A stretch of DNA of 15,861 bases from UBA8437 sp963933195 (lineage in GTDB: Bacteria; Planctomycetota; Planctomycetia; Planctomycetales; Planctomycetaceae), in the NCBI GenBank assembly GCA_963933195.1, contig CAWVUS010000109.1:1-15861 (forward strand). Direction: 5' to 3'. Positions within the stretch are counted from its first letter, which is position 1. Every line of letters starts with the position of its first letter. Position numbers and translations under genes: made by a program. Shown piece by piece: positions 5,707 through 12,884 of this stretch. A model generated the notes under the pieces. The model saw only the letters and a program-made list of their open reading frames with translations, searched no databases and was not told the origin of the DNA.

Positions 5707-8655
5707 ATGCACAGACTCACGAGTTATTCCGCTGTTACACTATTGGGGCTATTGTCGTTCGCCAGCATAGCGACAGCCGAGGATTGGCCCACCTGGCGGC
5801 ATGACGCCGGCCGTACGAATATCTCAGCCAACAAGATTCCCTCTCCGCTGCGCCTGCAATGGAAGCGGCAACTTCCGCCGGTGACGCCCGCTTTCCGCAA
5901 GTCCCGGCTCCAATTTGACCAGGGTTACGAGCCGATTGTTCTGGGCGACACAATGTACGTGGCACTGCCGCACATCGATGCGGTTGTCGCCTATGCAGTC
6001 GAGACCGGTAAAGAGAAGTGGCGGTTCTACACTGCCGGTCCCGTGCGTCTGGCACCGGTTGCGTGGCGAGACAGGCTCTACTTCGGATCGGACGACGGCC
6101 ATCTGTACTGTTTGAGTGCGACCGACGGAGAGCTGCAATGGAAGTTTCGTGCCGTCCCTTCAGCTCGGAAAATCCTGGGCAATGGCCGGTTGATTTCTGT
6201 CTGGCCTGTCCGCGGGGGTCCGGTGCTGGCCGACGAGACCCTCTATTTCGCTGCCGGAGTCTGGCCGTTGGAGGGCGTCTTTGTCTACGCGCTCAACGCC
6301 CGGTCGGGCCAGGTCGAATGGGTCAACGATCGCTGCGGAACATTGTATGGCAAGCAACCGCACGTGGGCGCCGAAGCGTTGGGAGGACTCTCTCCGCAAG
6401 GATACCTGCTGGTTAATGGCGATAAACTGCTCGTCCCCTGTGGTGCAGCGCGACCGGCCACTTTCGATCGCCACAGCGGCGAATTGCTCGACTTCACACT
6501 CCCGTCCGAAGCAACCGTTCCCGGCGGCTGGTTCATGCGGATGGACCCTCAACTTGCTCGTGATATTCGCCGCGGCAAGATTGAGTTCGACAGTGTCGTC
6601 AATCGTGATCTGCATGAAGGGGGTCTGCGCACGGGCAAAGGAGTCGCCGGATTGCGGACACAGGTGACGCTCGGCGGCACCCTGTTGAAATACGCAGATG
6701 GAGTGAAAGGGGTCGATGGCGATATTCACAGCGTCGTCGCCGCCAACGGCCGGCTGTTCGTCACGACCCGCGAGGGAACGATTTATTGTTTTGGCGAACC
6801 GGAAGTTTCACCAATCTTTCACCCGGCACAACCTGCGCCTAAGCCGGACGTCGACAAGGCGCTGGCGTCTACCATCACCCACCTGCGGACGCTAACCCCC
6901 GTTCGCGACGGTTACGCGTTCGTCCTCGGTACGCGCGACGGCCGGTTGGCGGAGCAACTGGCTGCCGAGACGAATTTCCACGTCATTGCGTTAGCCCCCG
7001 TTGAATCCAATGCCGACGCAATACGGCAACGTGTCCTTGAACCCTCCGCGCAGGCCAGCCGACTGTCGATCGTGGCGGGCCAGCTTGAGGAAGTCGCCTT
7101 CCCGCAGTATCTGGCCGATCTGATTGTGGCAGAAGATTGGGGCGCGACCCGACTCAACACGGGTGCTGACTACCTCCTGACGTTGTATGAACGACTCAAG
7201 CCATACGGGGGCGTCGCCTGCCTCGCCGTAGAGCCGACGCGCGACGAGGAAATCCGCGTGTGGCTCCGGACGGCCGGACATAGCGAAGCCCGGGTTGAAC
7301 GCCACGGAGACCTCTTGCTCGTCCGCCGGGCGGGCGCGTTGCCCGGTGCCGTCGATTACACAAACAACTGGAGTGCGCCCGACGCCCGCGTCCGGGCTCC
7401 TTTGGGTATCTTGTGGTTCGACGATTCCGTTGCACACTTCAAACGCGCCCCGCAACCGACGATCGCGGGCGGCGTCATGGTTTCCCAGGACAAGGATTGG
7501 CACGGCAAAGTCGACAAGATGGGTCCCGTCAACCATCTCCATCGAAACGGCACCGGTCGGTTCCGTCTGCTCAATGCATCCTTCATGGACGTCTATACCG
7601 GCCGAGTCCTGTCGCGTGACGAAGCCGAGTCGCGGTTAGAACAAGTCCCCAAAACGCAGGGTGCCGATTTTCGCCCGCCATATCAATTTCGTCCGCCGTA
7701 TGTCGAGAAGTATTTGCAGGAACTGGAGTCCCGGCGCGAGAAGCCAAAGATCTATCCGTTCCAGAGGCAGGCCGACAAGGGCCAGATGACGAATCCGCTG
7801 ACCGGGCTCGTCGAGCCGCGATGCTATGTCAAGAGCTATGGTTGCGACGGCGGTGTGGACTACGGCCACTTGATAACAATGCGTTCGGCGACTCCCGCCT
7901 TCTATGACAAACGAATCGAAAGCGGCACCATTAATATTGCCGGACCACGCTCCGGTTGCACGAATAGTGTCATTCCGGCTAACGGCGTTCTGAACATGCC
8001 GTATTTCTACGAGGGCTGCACTTGCAGCTACCCGTTGCCGACCGGTGCCGCGCTGATCAGTATGCCGCAGACGTTCGAACAATGGACTGCCTGGGGCTCG
8101 GGCACCGCCAAACCACTTGTGCGTATCGGCATCAACCTGGGAGCGCCCGGCGACCGGATGACCCACGGCGGAACGTTGTTTCTCGACCACCCCAGCGTCG
8201 GCGGGCCTTCGCCCACAGTAAAAGTCACGACGCAGCCGGCGAGCCCTGACTATTTTTATCACCATTCCCTATTTATCCAGGCAGGAAAGGGCTGGCCCTG
8301 GGTCTGTGCCTCTGGCGCAAAAGGCATCGAGTCTTTGCGTCTGACGGAACTGAAGTCCGGAACGTTTACCGTGAGGCTCTACTTCGTCGAACCACAACAC
8401 ACCGCGGCCGGGGCCCGCGTGTTCGATGTCGCTCTGCAGGGCGAACCTGTGCTAACGGATTTCGATATCTTCGTCGCGGCCCGGGGCAGGATGAAGTGCC
8501 TGGTCAAAGAATTTACCGGTATCCAACTCGATGGCGACTGCACGCTCACCTTCACCGCGCACAAAAGCGAGAGCCTGCTCAGCGGAATCGAACTCGTATC
8601 AACGGGTTTGCCGCTCGACCCGCTACCGAAAATTGGGCCGAGGACGCCGAAGTAG
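5707..8655 (+). CDS. Exported PQQ-type beta-propeller / methyltransferase-like / malectin-like protein
   Basis: A 982-residue protein. Residues 1-25 are a signal peptide (hydrophobic core VTLLGLLSFASIATA). The mature protein opens with EDWPTWRHDAGRTN, the usual opening of planctomycete PQQ-propeller proteins. Propeller blades run to about 380 with repeats such as VVAYAVETGKEKWRF, LYFGSDDGHLYCLSATDGEL and TIYCF. Residues 386-540 resemble a Rossmann methyltransferase (GYAFVLGTRDGRLAEQLA, then FHVIALAP, then LADLIVAED). The usual acidic SAM-binding end of strand 2 is absent, so catalysis is doubtful. A cysteine-containing block follows (GCTNSVIPANGVL at about 748, GCTCSYPLPTGAAL at about 769). 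Residues 853-971 look like a malectin-type carbohydrate-binding domain (FTVRLYFVEPQH, ARVFDVALQGEPVLTDFDI, LLSGIEL). It is probably the last gene of the DUF1549/DUF1501 operon. Its role is unknown; binding a glycan or organising an extracytoplasmic complex is inference. Confidence 0.85.
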   Translation: MHRLTSYSAVTLLGLLSFASIATAEDWPTWRHDAGRTNISANKIPSPLRLQWKRQLPPVTPAFRKSRLQFDQGYEPIVLGDTMYVALPHIDAVVAYAVETGKEKWRFYTAGPVRLAPVAWRDRLYFGSDDGHLYCLSATDGELQWKFRAVPSARKILGNGRLISVWPVRGGPVLADETLYFAAGVWPLEGVFVYALNARSGQVEWVNDRCGTLYGKQPHVGAEALGGLSPQGYLLVNGDKLLVPCGAARPATFDRHSGELLDFTLPSEATVPGGWFMRMDPQLARDIRRGKIEFDSVVNRDLHEGGLRTGKGVAGLRTQVTLGGTLLKYADGVKGVDGDIHSVVAANGRLFVTTREGTIYCFGEPEVSPIFHPAQPAPKPDVDKALASTITHLRTLTPVRDGYAFVLGTRDGRLAEQLAAETNFHVIALAPVESNADAIRQRVLEPSAQASRLSIVAGQLEEVAFPQYLADLIVAEDWGATRLNTGADYLLTLYERLKPYGGVACLAVEPTRDEEIRVWLRTAGHSEARVERHGDLLLVRRAGALPGAVDYTNNWSAPDARVRAPLGILWFDDSVAHFKRAPQPTIAGGVMVSQDKDWHGKVDKMGPVNHLHRNGTGRFRLLNASFMDVYTGRVLSRDEAESRLEQVPKTQGADFRPPYQFRPPYVEKYLQELESRREKPKIYPFQRQADKGQMTNPLTGLVEPRCYVKSYGCDGGVDYGHLITMRSATPAFYDKRIESGTINIAGPRSGCTNSVIPANGVLNMPYFYEGCTCSYPLPTGAALISMPQTFEQWTAWGSGTAKPLVRIGINLGAPGDRMTHGGTLFLDHPSVGGPSPTVKVTTQPASPDYFYHHSLFIQAGKGWPWVCASGAKGIESLRLTELKSGTFTVRLYFVEPQHTAAGARVFDVALQGEPVLTDFDIFVAARGRMKCLVKEFTGIQLDGDCTLTFTAHKSESLLSGIELVSTGLPLDPLPKIGPRTPK

Positions 8656-9083
8656 CACGTTGATTTTGGTGATCAGCCGAATAACCGTTCGGTTCTGCTT
8701 CGCACCAAAATGATTTCCGCGTGCTGAAGGTAAGGCTGGATTCTACTGAAATCGCCGCTGCGTTTGGTCCGGCTCTGGCTAATGCAAAAGTCGCCCCGAA
8801 AAACAAGCACGGCGATATGTGCCATGGCTGTGCCGAGCGGCACGAAGGCATCGTCCATTGAATACCGGATCACCCTCGACGGGGATCTCTCTGAATCTGG
8901 CAGGTTGAACGCCGAAAGGCCTGGTTTTTTCACAACGTCTGCGGCGATCGATCCAGACGAACGCCGGAAATCGCCTACCGAGGTTCCCCCAATTCACCTC
9001 AATCGACTTCGTCCGATCCGCCGAAGTAGATTGAATAGAACTTCTGTCGTTCTGGTAATCAGTATTGGTGGGAAAGCTTTTCC
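8656..9083. other. 428-nt intergenic region, no supported gene
   Basis: Open frames cross this stretch on both strands (for example 8764-9087 plus, 8673-8933 minus), but none has a ribosome binding site, a family motif or convincing composition. A short inverted repeat CCGAA/TTCGG (8677-8692) follows the PQQ gene by about 20 nt and could be a weak transcript end. The promoter of the downstream porin is expected here but is not identifiable by eye. Confidence 0.5.
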
Positions 9084-10526
9084 GTGATTTCAGGTTGCGC
9101 AAGGATGCTATTGCTGGTTCTGCTTCTCGTAAATGGTTTGCACGCCAGTGATCCGGCCGACAACAACTCAGACAACACTTTGACCGAAACGCTGGTTGCT
9201 GAAAGCACGCAGGAAAGCTCCGTGGCCAGCGAAGCGACAATGGTGGAGGCAACTTCTGCCCGTTTAATTCCACCGGAATGGCTCGAGGCGAACCCACTGA
9301 AAGAGATCCCGTTTGGGAAAAGTGGTTGGCTGGACATTGGCGGCAGCTATCGAGCGAGACACCACCGAGAGAGGAACATACGTCCCGGGACCACAGGAGG
9401 TCTTTCGGGGCTTGATGATACTTTCTGGCTCCATCAAACACGATTGTGGGCTGATGGGCAGTGGAATTCTCGAATCGGATTCCGGCTCGGTGTGTTAGAC
9501 GCAGCCAGCGTAGGTGAAGTCTTTCCATCTCGAAGTCGAGAAGTGAACCGGCTGGACCTTTATCAAGCGCATGTGAATCTGCTTTTGAATGAAGGAGTGG
9601 AAAAGCTGACGGCGAGAATCGGACGGCAGGAGATTCGTTATGGGTCAGCCCGATTGATGATGGCTCCTAACTGGGCCAACAGACGTCGAACTCACGACGG
9701 AGTTCGCTTTATTTACGAGAGTGACGATTGGGAGATAAATCCATTCTGGGTTCGACCGGCCATACGCAACAGCACGACATTTACTTCGTTTGATTCAACC
9801 AATCCTGACCAGCAGTTGTACGGCATCTTTTCTACTTACAAGGGGCTGGAACACGCCAAAGTTGACTTGTACTGGTTGGCATTTGATCTGCAGAATTCTG
9901 GAAGTGGTTCACGCTACGATACGTTGGGAAGTCGATACCTCGGCGAACACAATAACTGGCTGTCCGAACTGGAAGGTGGAGTACAACTGGGGGACAACCC
10001 GGACGATACAAACCACGTTGCGGCTTTTATCACCTGTGGTCTGGGTCGACAGTTTGCGTCGTCTTCTTGGAAGCCAGAATTGTGGGTTTACTACGATTGG
10101 GCGTCAGGTGACGAGACCGCCGGGAACGGATTTCATCATTACGTGCCTCGGGCCCACTACTACATGGGATTCATGGACCTCTTTGGGCGGCGCAATCTCG
10201 AGGATCTCAATATTCGTTTGACTGCCAACCCGACAGAAAAACTGAACGTCCTCGCCTGGTGCCATTTCTTTTCATTGGCCAATGGCAACGATGTCCCGTA
10301 CAACCTGAATATGCGGCCCTACGCAGACTTGGCTGCAGGTTCGGCAGGTAGTCAGACTCTGGGTACCGAGTTGGACTTGATGCTCACTTACAATTTCAGT
10401 GAACAGACCCAATTCCGGTTTGGGTATTCCTATTTCTGGTCCGGTGAGTTTTACGACACCACGCCCGGCGTTCCCACCAACACCAATGCAAGTTTTTTGT
10501 ACAGTCACTTTTCCTACCAATTTTAA
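9084..10526 (+). CDS. Alginate-export-type outer-membrane beta-barrel protein
   Basis: A 480-residue protein from a GTG at 9084. An ATG at 9105 would also leave a signal peptide (MLLLVLLLVNGLHA) and is a realistic alternative. Residues 25-65 are an acidic Ser/Thr/Glu-rich linker. From about residue 80 there are alternating aromatic/polar strands typical of a porin: WLDIGGSYRARHH, TFWLHQTRLWADGQW, GVEKLTARIGRQEIRYG, RRRTHDGVRFIYES, and on to a final strand FLYSHFSYQF. The C-terminal phenylalanine matches the usual outer-membrane assembly signal. The GRQEIRYG and RTHDGVRF blocks are those of the alginate export family (AlgE-like), many of which export or import compounds other than alginate. 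The substrate is unknown. It stands alone as a transcription unit, 428 nt after the PQQ gene. Confidence 0.85.
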   Translation: MISGCARMLLLVLLLVNGLHASDPADNNSDNTLTETLVAESTQESSVASEATMVEATSARLIPPEWLEANPLKEIPFGKSGWLDIGGSYRARHHRERNIRPGTTGGLSGLDDTFWLHQTRLWADGQWNSRIGFRLGVLDAASVGEVFPSRSREVNRLDLYQAHVNLLLNEGVEKLTARIGRQEIRYGSARLMMAPNWANRRRTHDGVRFIYESDDWEINPFWVRPAIRNSTTFTSFDSTNPDQQLYGIFSTYKGLEHAKVDLYWLAFDLQNSGSGSRYDTLGSRYLGEHNNWLSELEGGVQLGDNPDDTNHVAAFITCGLGRQFASSSWKPELWVYYDWASGDETAGNGFHHYVPRAHYYMGFMDLFGRRNLEDLNIRLTANPTEKLNVLAWCHFFSLANGNDVPYNLNMRPYADLAAGSAGSQTLGTELDLMLTYNFSEQTQFRFGYSYFWSGEFYDTTPGVPTNTNASFLYSHFSYQF

Positions 10527-10531
10527 CCCCG

Positions 10532-10544
10532 GCCCCGGAGGGGC
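10532..10544. repeat. Short GC-rich hairpin GCCCC-GGA-GGGGC after the porin gene
   Basis: A perfect five-pair stem with a GGA loop begins 6 nt after the porin stop. No U-tract follows, so it is not a classical terminator. Similar GCCCCGGAGGGGC palindromes recur between genes in planctomycetes as I remember them, so it may be a REP-like element that also stabilises the 3' end of the porin message. Confidence 0.4.
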
Positions 10545-10598
10545 GAAGGGACGAATCACCACTTTATGCAAAGGTTGTAAAGTCCTGGCAGAAAGAAG

Positions 10599-11429
10599 GT
10601 GCAACGTTGTCATAACGTGACCCTTCTATTCGAGTGCCAGAGGGGGAATCGAACCCGCGGGATCAGAAAAGTCAAACGAGGGATTGGGGCAACGGAAAAT
10701 GAGGCGGCGGATCAAATCGAAACCGTAATTGCGGCAGGTGTCTCTCCGGAGGGCAGCCCGCCCCGCTTGAGAGCTTTCTTATTCGACCTGACGATCTTTC
10801 TGACGGTGATGTTCGCGGTCCGCACATTCCACATCCCAGGGCTCGGTTTCATGGCCAGGGGACTCTTCGGGTCGTTCGCGACCTTGATCGTCGCCTCCTG
10901 GAGAATGAGGGTCCGGGGCGTCACCTGGGGCGACCTGGGTTTCCGCAAACCTGAGAACCCCATGAAGACCCTGGCCGCTACGGGGGGAATCCTCGCCATG
11001 GCCATCGGGGCGGTCATCCTCTTTGAGATGATCAAGGACCCATTCTTTCCTGAGCTTACGCCGGATGTTTCCGATGAGCAGGCCAAGTCGAAGTTCGGAG
11101 ACCTCAAAGGCAACGGCTGGCTCTTCTTCTCGCTGTTGCCGATCTTCTGGCTGGAGTCCCTCCTTGAAGAGCTGATCGATCGAGGGTTCTTGATGAACTG
11201 GCTGGAGAAGATGTTCAGCAGCACTCGTCTCGCGACGATCCTTGCGGTCGTGTTGCAGGCGATGATCTTCGGCTTTCGCCACTCCTACGATCTTTCAGAG
11301 AGGTCAATCACGGTCGGCCTGATTGGTCTGGCCATGGGGATCGGGTATGTGGCGTTTGGTCGAAACCTGTGGCCCTTGATCCTCGCCCATGGTTCTCTGA
11401 ACACCATATCGATGATCGATCGGATGTAG
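10599..11429 (+). CDS. CPBP family intramembrane metalloprotease
   Basis: A 276-residue membrane protein with several hydrophobic segments (for example LFDLTIFLTVMFAV, LAATGGILAMAIGAVILFEM, LFFSLLPIFWLESLL, LIGLAMGIGYVAF). All three signature motifs of the CPBP (CAAX protease/bacteriocin-processing, Abi) family are present: EELIDRG with E190, E191 and R195; FGFRH with H228; and HGSLN with H264 and N268. The glutamates and histidines bind the catalytic metal within the membrane. The substrate is unknown; bacterial members act in peptide maturation, bacteriocin immunity or signalling. The start is uncertain. The GTG at 10599 has no good Shine-Dalgarno, and the first 45 or so residues (with QRGNRTRGIRK) are partly encoded by what looks like tRNA-derived DNA. 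The true start may therefore be a later non-ATG codon. It is followed at once by an integrase remnant, suggesting it travelled with a mobile element. Confidence 0.85.
   Translation: MQRCHNVTLLFECQRGNRTRGIRKVKRGIGATENEAADQIETVIAAGVSPEGSPPRLRAFLFDLTIFLTVMFAVRTFHIPGLGFMARGLFGSFATLIVASWRMRVRGVTWGDLGFRKPENPMKTLAATGGILAMAIGAVILFEMIKDPFFPELTPDVSDEQAKSKFGDLKGNGWLFFSLLPIFWLESLLEELIDRGFLMNWLEKMFSSTRLATILAVVLQAMIFGFRHSYDLSERSITVGLIGLAMGIGYVAFGRNLWPLILAHGSLNTISMIDRM
10635..10662 (-). repeat. Possible tRNA 3'-end relic (att-like scar)
   Basis: The minus strand reads GCGGG, TTCGATT, CCCCC, then TCTGGCA. This has the form of a tRNA T-arm (stem, canonical T-loop with GTTCGATTC) followed by seven acceptor-stem bases. 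One T-stem pair is a C-C mismatch. No matching anticodon arm, D-arm or 5' acceptor strand lies upstream, so there is no complete tRNA. Tyrosine recombinases often integrate into tRNA 3' ends and leave such fragments, and a recombinase remnant lies 0.8 kb downstream. The match is short and could be chance. Confidence 0.35.
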
Positions 11430-11437
11430 CGGCAAAC

Positions 11438-11834
11438 TTGTTGATGCTCAAACAGGGCCTCGAGCGGGCTGGCGTCCCGTACCAGGCCAAAGCAACAACT
11501 GCCTGTATACACGTGGCAGGGTGGCACACTCAGATCACCGAGTTGCTGCGCAGCGGTGACCTCATCGTAGAAGCCCGTGAGTTGGCTTTGCCACAGCGAC
11601 ATCCGCATGACGATGCGGTACACCAACATCGGCCTGGACGACCAGGTCAGGGCCGTTACAGCAATTCCTGCCCCGAAAACCTTCGACCAGCACGCCATTG
11701 GGGCCAACCAGGACTTCTGTCCGCTCTGTCAGTCTACAGTCCCTGCGTGCCACCACGAAACCACGCCCAGGCGAATGACAACGGGTCAGCAAACCGCCAT
11801 CGCAGGAGAGGAAATCTCACGTACCGTTTCATGA
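11438..11834 (+). pseudogene. Frameshifted C-terminal remnant of a tyrosine recombinase (phage-type integrase)
   Basis: One frame reads NLLMLKQGLERAGVPYQ, then WHTQITELLRSG and VEARELA. The frame then switches by one base near 11587-11589 (an extra T in GGCTTTGCC). The next frame reads CHSDIRMTMRYTNIGLDDQ and AVTAIPAPKT before ending at the TGA at 11832-11834. Rejoined, this is EARELA-CHSDIRMTMRYTNIG, the usual C-terminal catalytic end of planctomycete integrases, with the nucleophile tyrosine probably in RYT. The HxxR box that should precede HTQITELLRSG is degraded (HVAGWHT instead of an H-A-L-R-H-T type sequence). The N-terminal and central domains are missing: the remnant begins right after the CPBP stop. 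It is dead as an enzyme but marks past integration. Confidence 0.75.
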
Positions 11835-11839
11835 AACGG
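11824..11839. promoter_or_regulatory. 16-bp perfect palindrome
   Basis: CCGTTTCATGAAACGG is its own reverse complement over all 16 bases with no spacer. It overlaps the end of the integrase remnant and lies 107 nt before the next gene. The form suits a dimeric repressor operator or a recombinase site; no binding protein can be named. Confidence 0.45.
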
Positions 11840-11864
11840 GCGTTTGGATGTAGGTTCACCGGGA

Positions 11865-11880
11865 GACCAACCGATTGGTC
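11865..11880. promoter_or_regulatory. Inverted repeat GACCAA-N4-TTGGTC
   Basis: Exact six-base arms separated by CCGA lie 65 nt before the ATG at 11946, within the likely promoter region of that gene. With the palindrome 25 nt upstream it forms a pair of dyad elements, which could be operators. Confidence 0.4.
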
Positions 11881-11931
11881 CGCCGTTCATCACGTGAGCC
11901 GCCGATGGCTAATCACCGTGGATTCAGGAGC

Positions 11932-11937
11932 AAGGAG
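11932..11937 (+). promoter_or_regulatory. Strong Shine-Dalgarno site
   Basis: AAGGAG with an 8-nt spacer before the ATG at 11946; the strongest ribosome binding site in the window, and it fixes the start of the next gene. Confidence 0.8.
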
Positions 11938-11945
11938 TATGAGAA

Positions 11946-12671
11946 ATGCCTGACCGAGACCCCGTTGTCGTTCTCTTCAAGGGTGGCCGGTTGCCTTCGT
12001 GGCATCAACTGAGCGACGGGGAGCGAACGGAGTTTGAAGAAACCCATGTCAAACTGATGCTGTCGGTTGCCCGTGAGCACGACATGACGCGACTGGAGGG
12101 CTTTCGTTTGATCGGGCCACAGGGCGATTGGCAACGCTTTTGGCTGATCGAGTTTCCGGCCCTGGAAGGTGCTGAGGCGTGGATCCAGGCCGAGATGGCT
12201 CCTCCGTACGGACTCTACGGCCATTACGAATATCATCTCTCGCGACCGCTTGAACGAGAGCCGTATGTGACATGGGTGACGCAACCCGCTCCACCAGTTG
12301 TTCCACTTGATGCAGACCCTCACACCATTCCGAAGCTGGATATCGATCGCAGCAGCATCGTCGTCCTGATGTTCACTCGGTATCGGCCCGGTGCTGAAGC
12401 ATTGACTTCCGAACAGCGAGGCGACCAGCAGCACGTCGACCTGATGAAAGGCATTGCCCGGGAGCACGGCTTGATGCGGCTCGAAGGGTTCCAGCTTCAG
12501 TCTCCGCAGGCAGACTGGCATCGGGCGTGGGTGATCGAGTTGCCGACATTGGAGGCGGCCGAAGCCTGGGTCGTGGGCGAGGAAGCACTTCCCCACGGCA
12601 TGTACGCCCAGCGTTCAGTCCACATTGCTCGCAGATGGGCTCCGGAATACTGTGCGAGTTGGAGTCCATAG
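11946..12671 (+). CDS. Internally duplicated small alpha/beta protein, family not recognised with certainty
   Basis: 241 residues, no signal peptide or membrane segment, so probably cytoplasmic. The protein is two copies of a domain of about 105 residues. Copy 1 (about 6-112) has VVVLFKGG, then TRLEGFRLIGPQGDWQRFW, LIEFPALEGAEAWIQAE and PYGLYGHYEYHLSR. Copy 2 (about 138-241) has VVLMFTRY, then MRLEGFQLQSPQADWHRAW, VIELPTLEAAEAWVVGE and PHGMYAQRSVHIAR. The strand-helix-strand pattern with xxFPALEGAEAW is like dimeric alpha/beta-barrel (ferredoxin-like; YCII/EthD/monooxygenase type) proteins. A tandem fusion would mimic the usual homodimer. No catalytic residues are certain; the paired Asp-Trp-x-Arg is conserved between the halves. 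It sits alone between an integrase remnant and a convergent lyase gene, preceded by two palindromes. The function is unknown. Confidence 0.8.
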   Translation: MPDRDPVVVLFKGGRLPSWHQLSDGERTEFEETHVKLMLSVAREHDMTRLEGFRLIGPQGDWQRFWLIEFPALEGAEAWIQAEMAPPYGLYGHYEYHLSRPLEREPYVTWVTQPAPPVVPLDADPHTIPKLDIDRSSIVVLMFTRYRPGAEALTSEQRGDQQHVDLMKGIAREHGLMRLEGFQLQSPQADWHRAWVIELPTLEAAEAWVVGEEALPHGMYAQRSVHIARRWAPEYCASWSP

Positions 12672-12884
12672 GAAGCTGGTCGATCGTGTCAATTTTCTAC
12701 CGTTACGTGTTCTGGTTGCTCGGACTGCTGCCGGCCGGGCGACGGTGCCCCTCTCGACCCGCCGGGAAGCTCCGGTCATCGTCAGTGCGGCCAAGGCGCC
12801 GGACAACTTCCAACTCCGGGAGTGTCTCGGGAGTGAACCGTGGGCAGCCCCATGGCCGCAGAACACCCTGGCCACACGGGCCAC
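12672..12884. other. Convergent intergenic region
   Basis: 213 nt between the 3' ends of the duplicated-domain gene and the lyase gene. Bidirectional termination is expected, but I see no strong hairpin with a T-tract on either strand, and no supported gene. Confidence 0.4.

Noticed and set aside
8909..8936. GCC-GAAA-GGC followed by TTTTTT as a Rho-independent terminator
   Set aside because: The stem is only three pairs and lies 250 nt past the nearest gene end, so it is too weak to call.
8764..9087. 107-codon plus-strand frame between the PQQ and porin genes
   Set aside because: No start signal, no domain, and arginine-rich noise-like composition; it overlaps the porin start.
10620..10710. 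Complete tRNA gene on the minus strand
   Set aside because: Only the T-arm and part of an acceptor strand can be drawn; no anticodon arm, D-arm or 5' acceptor strand fits, and one T-stem pair is broken.
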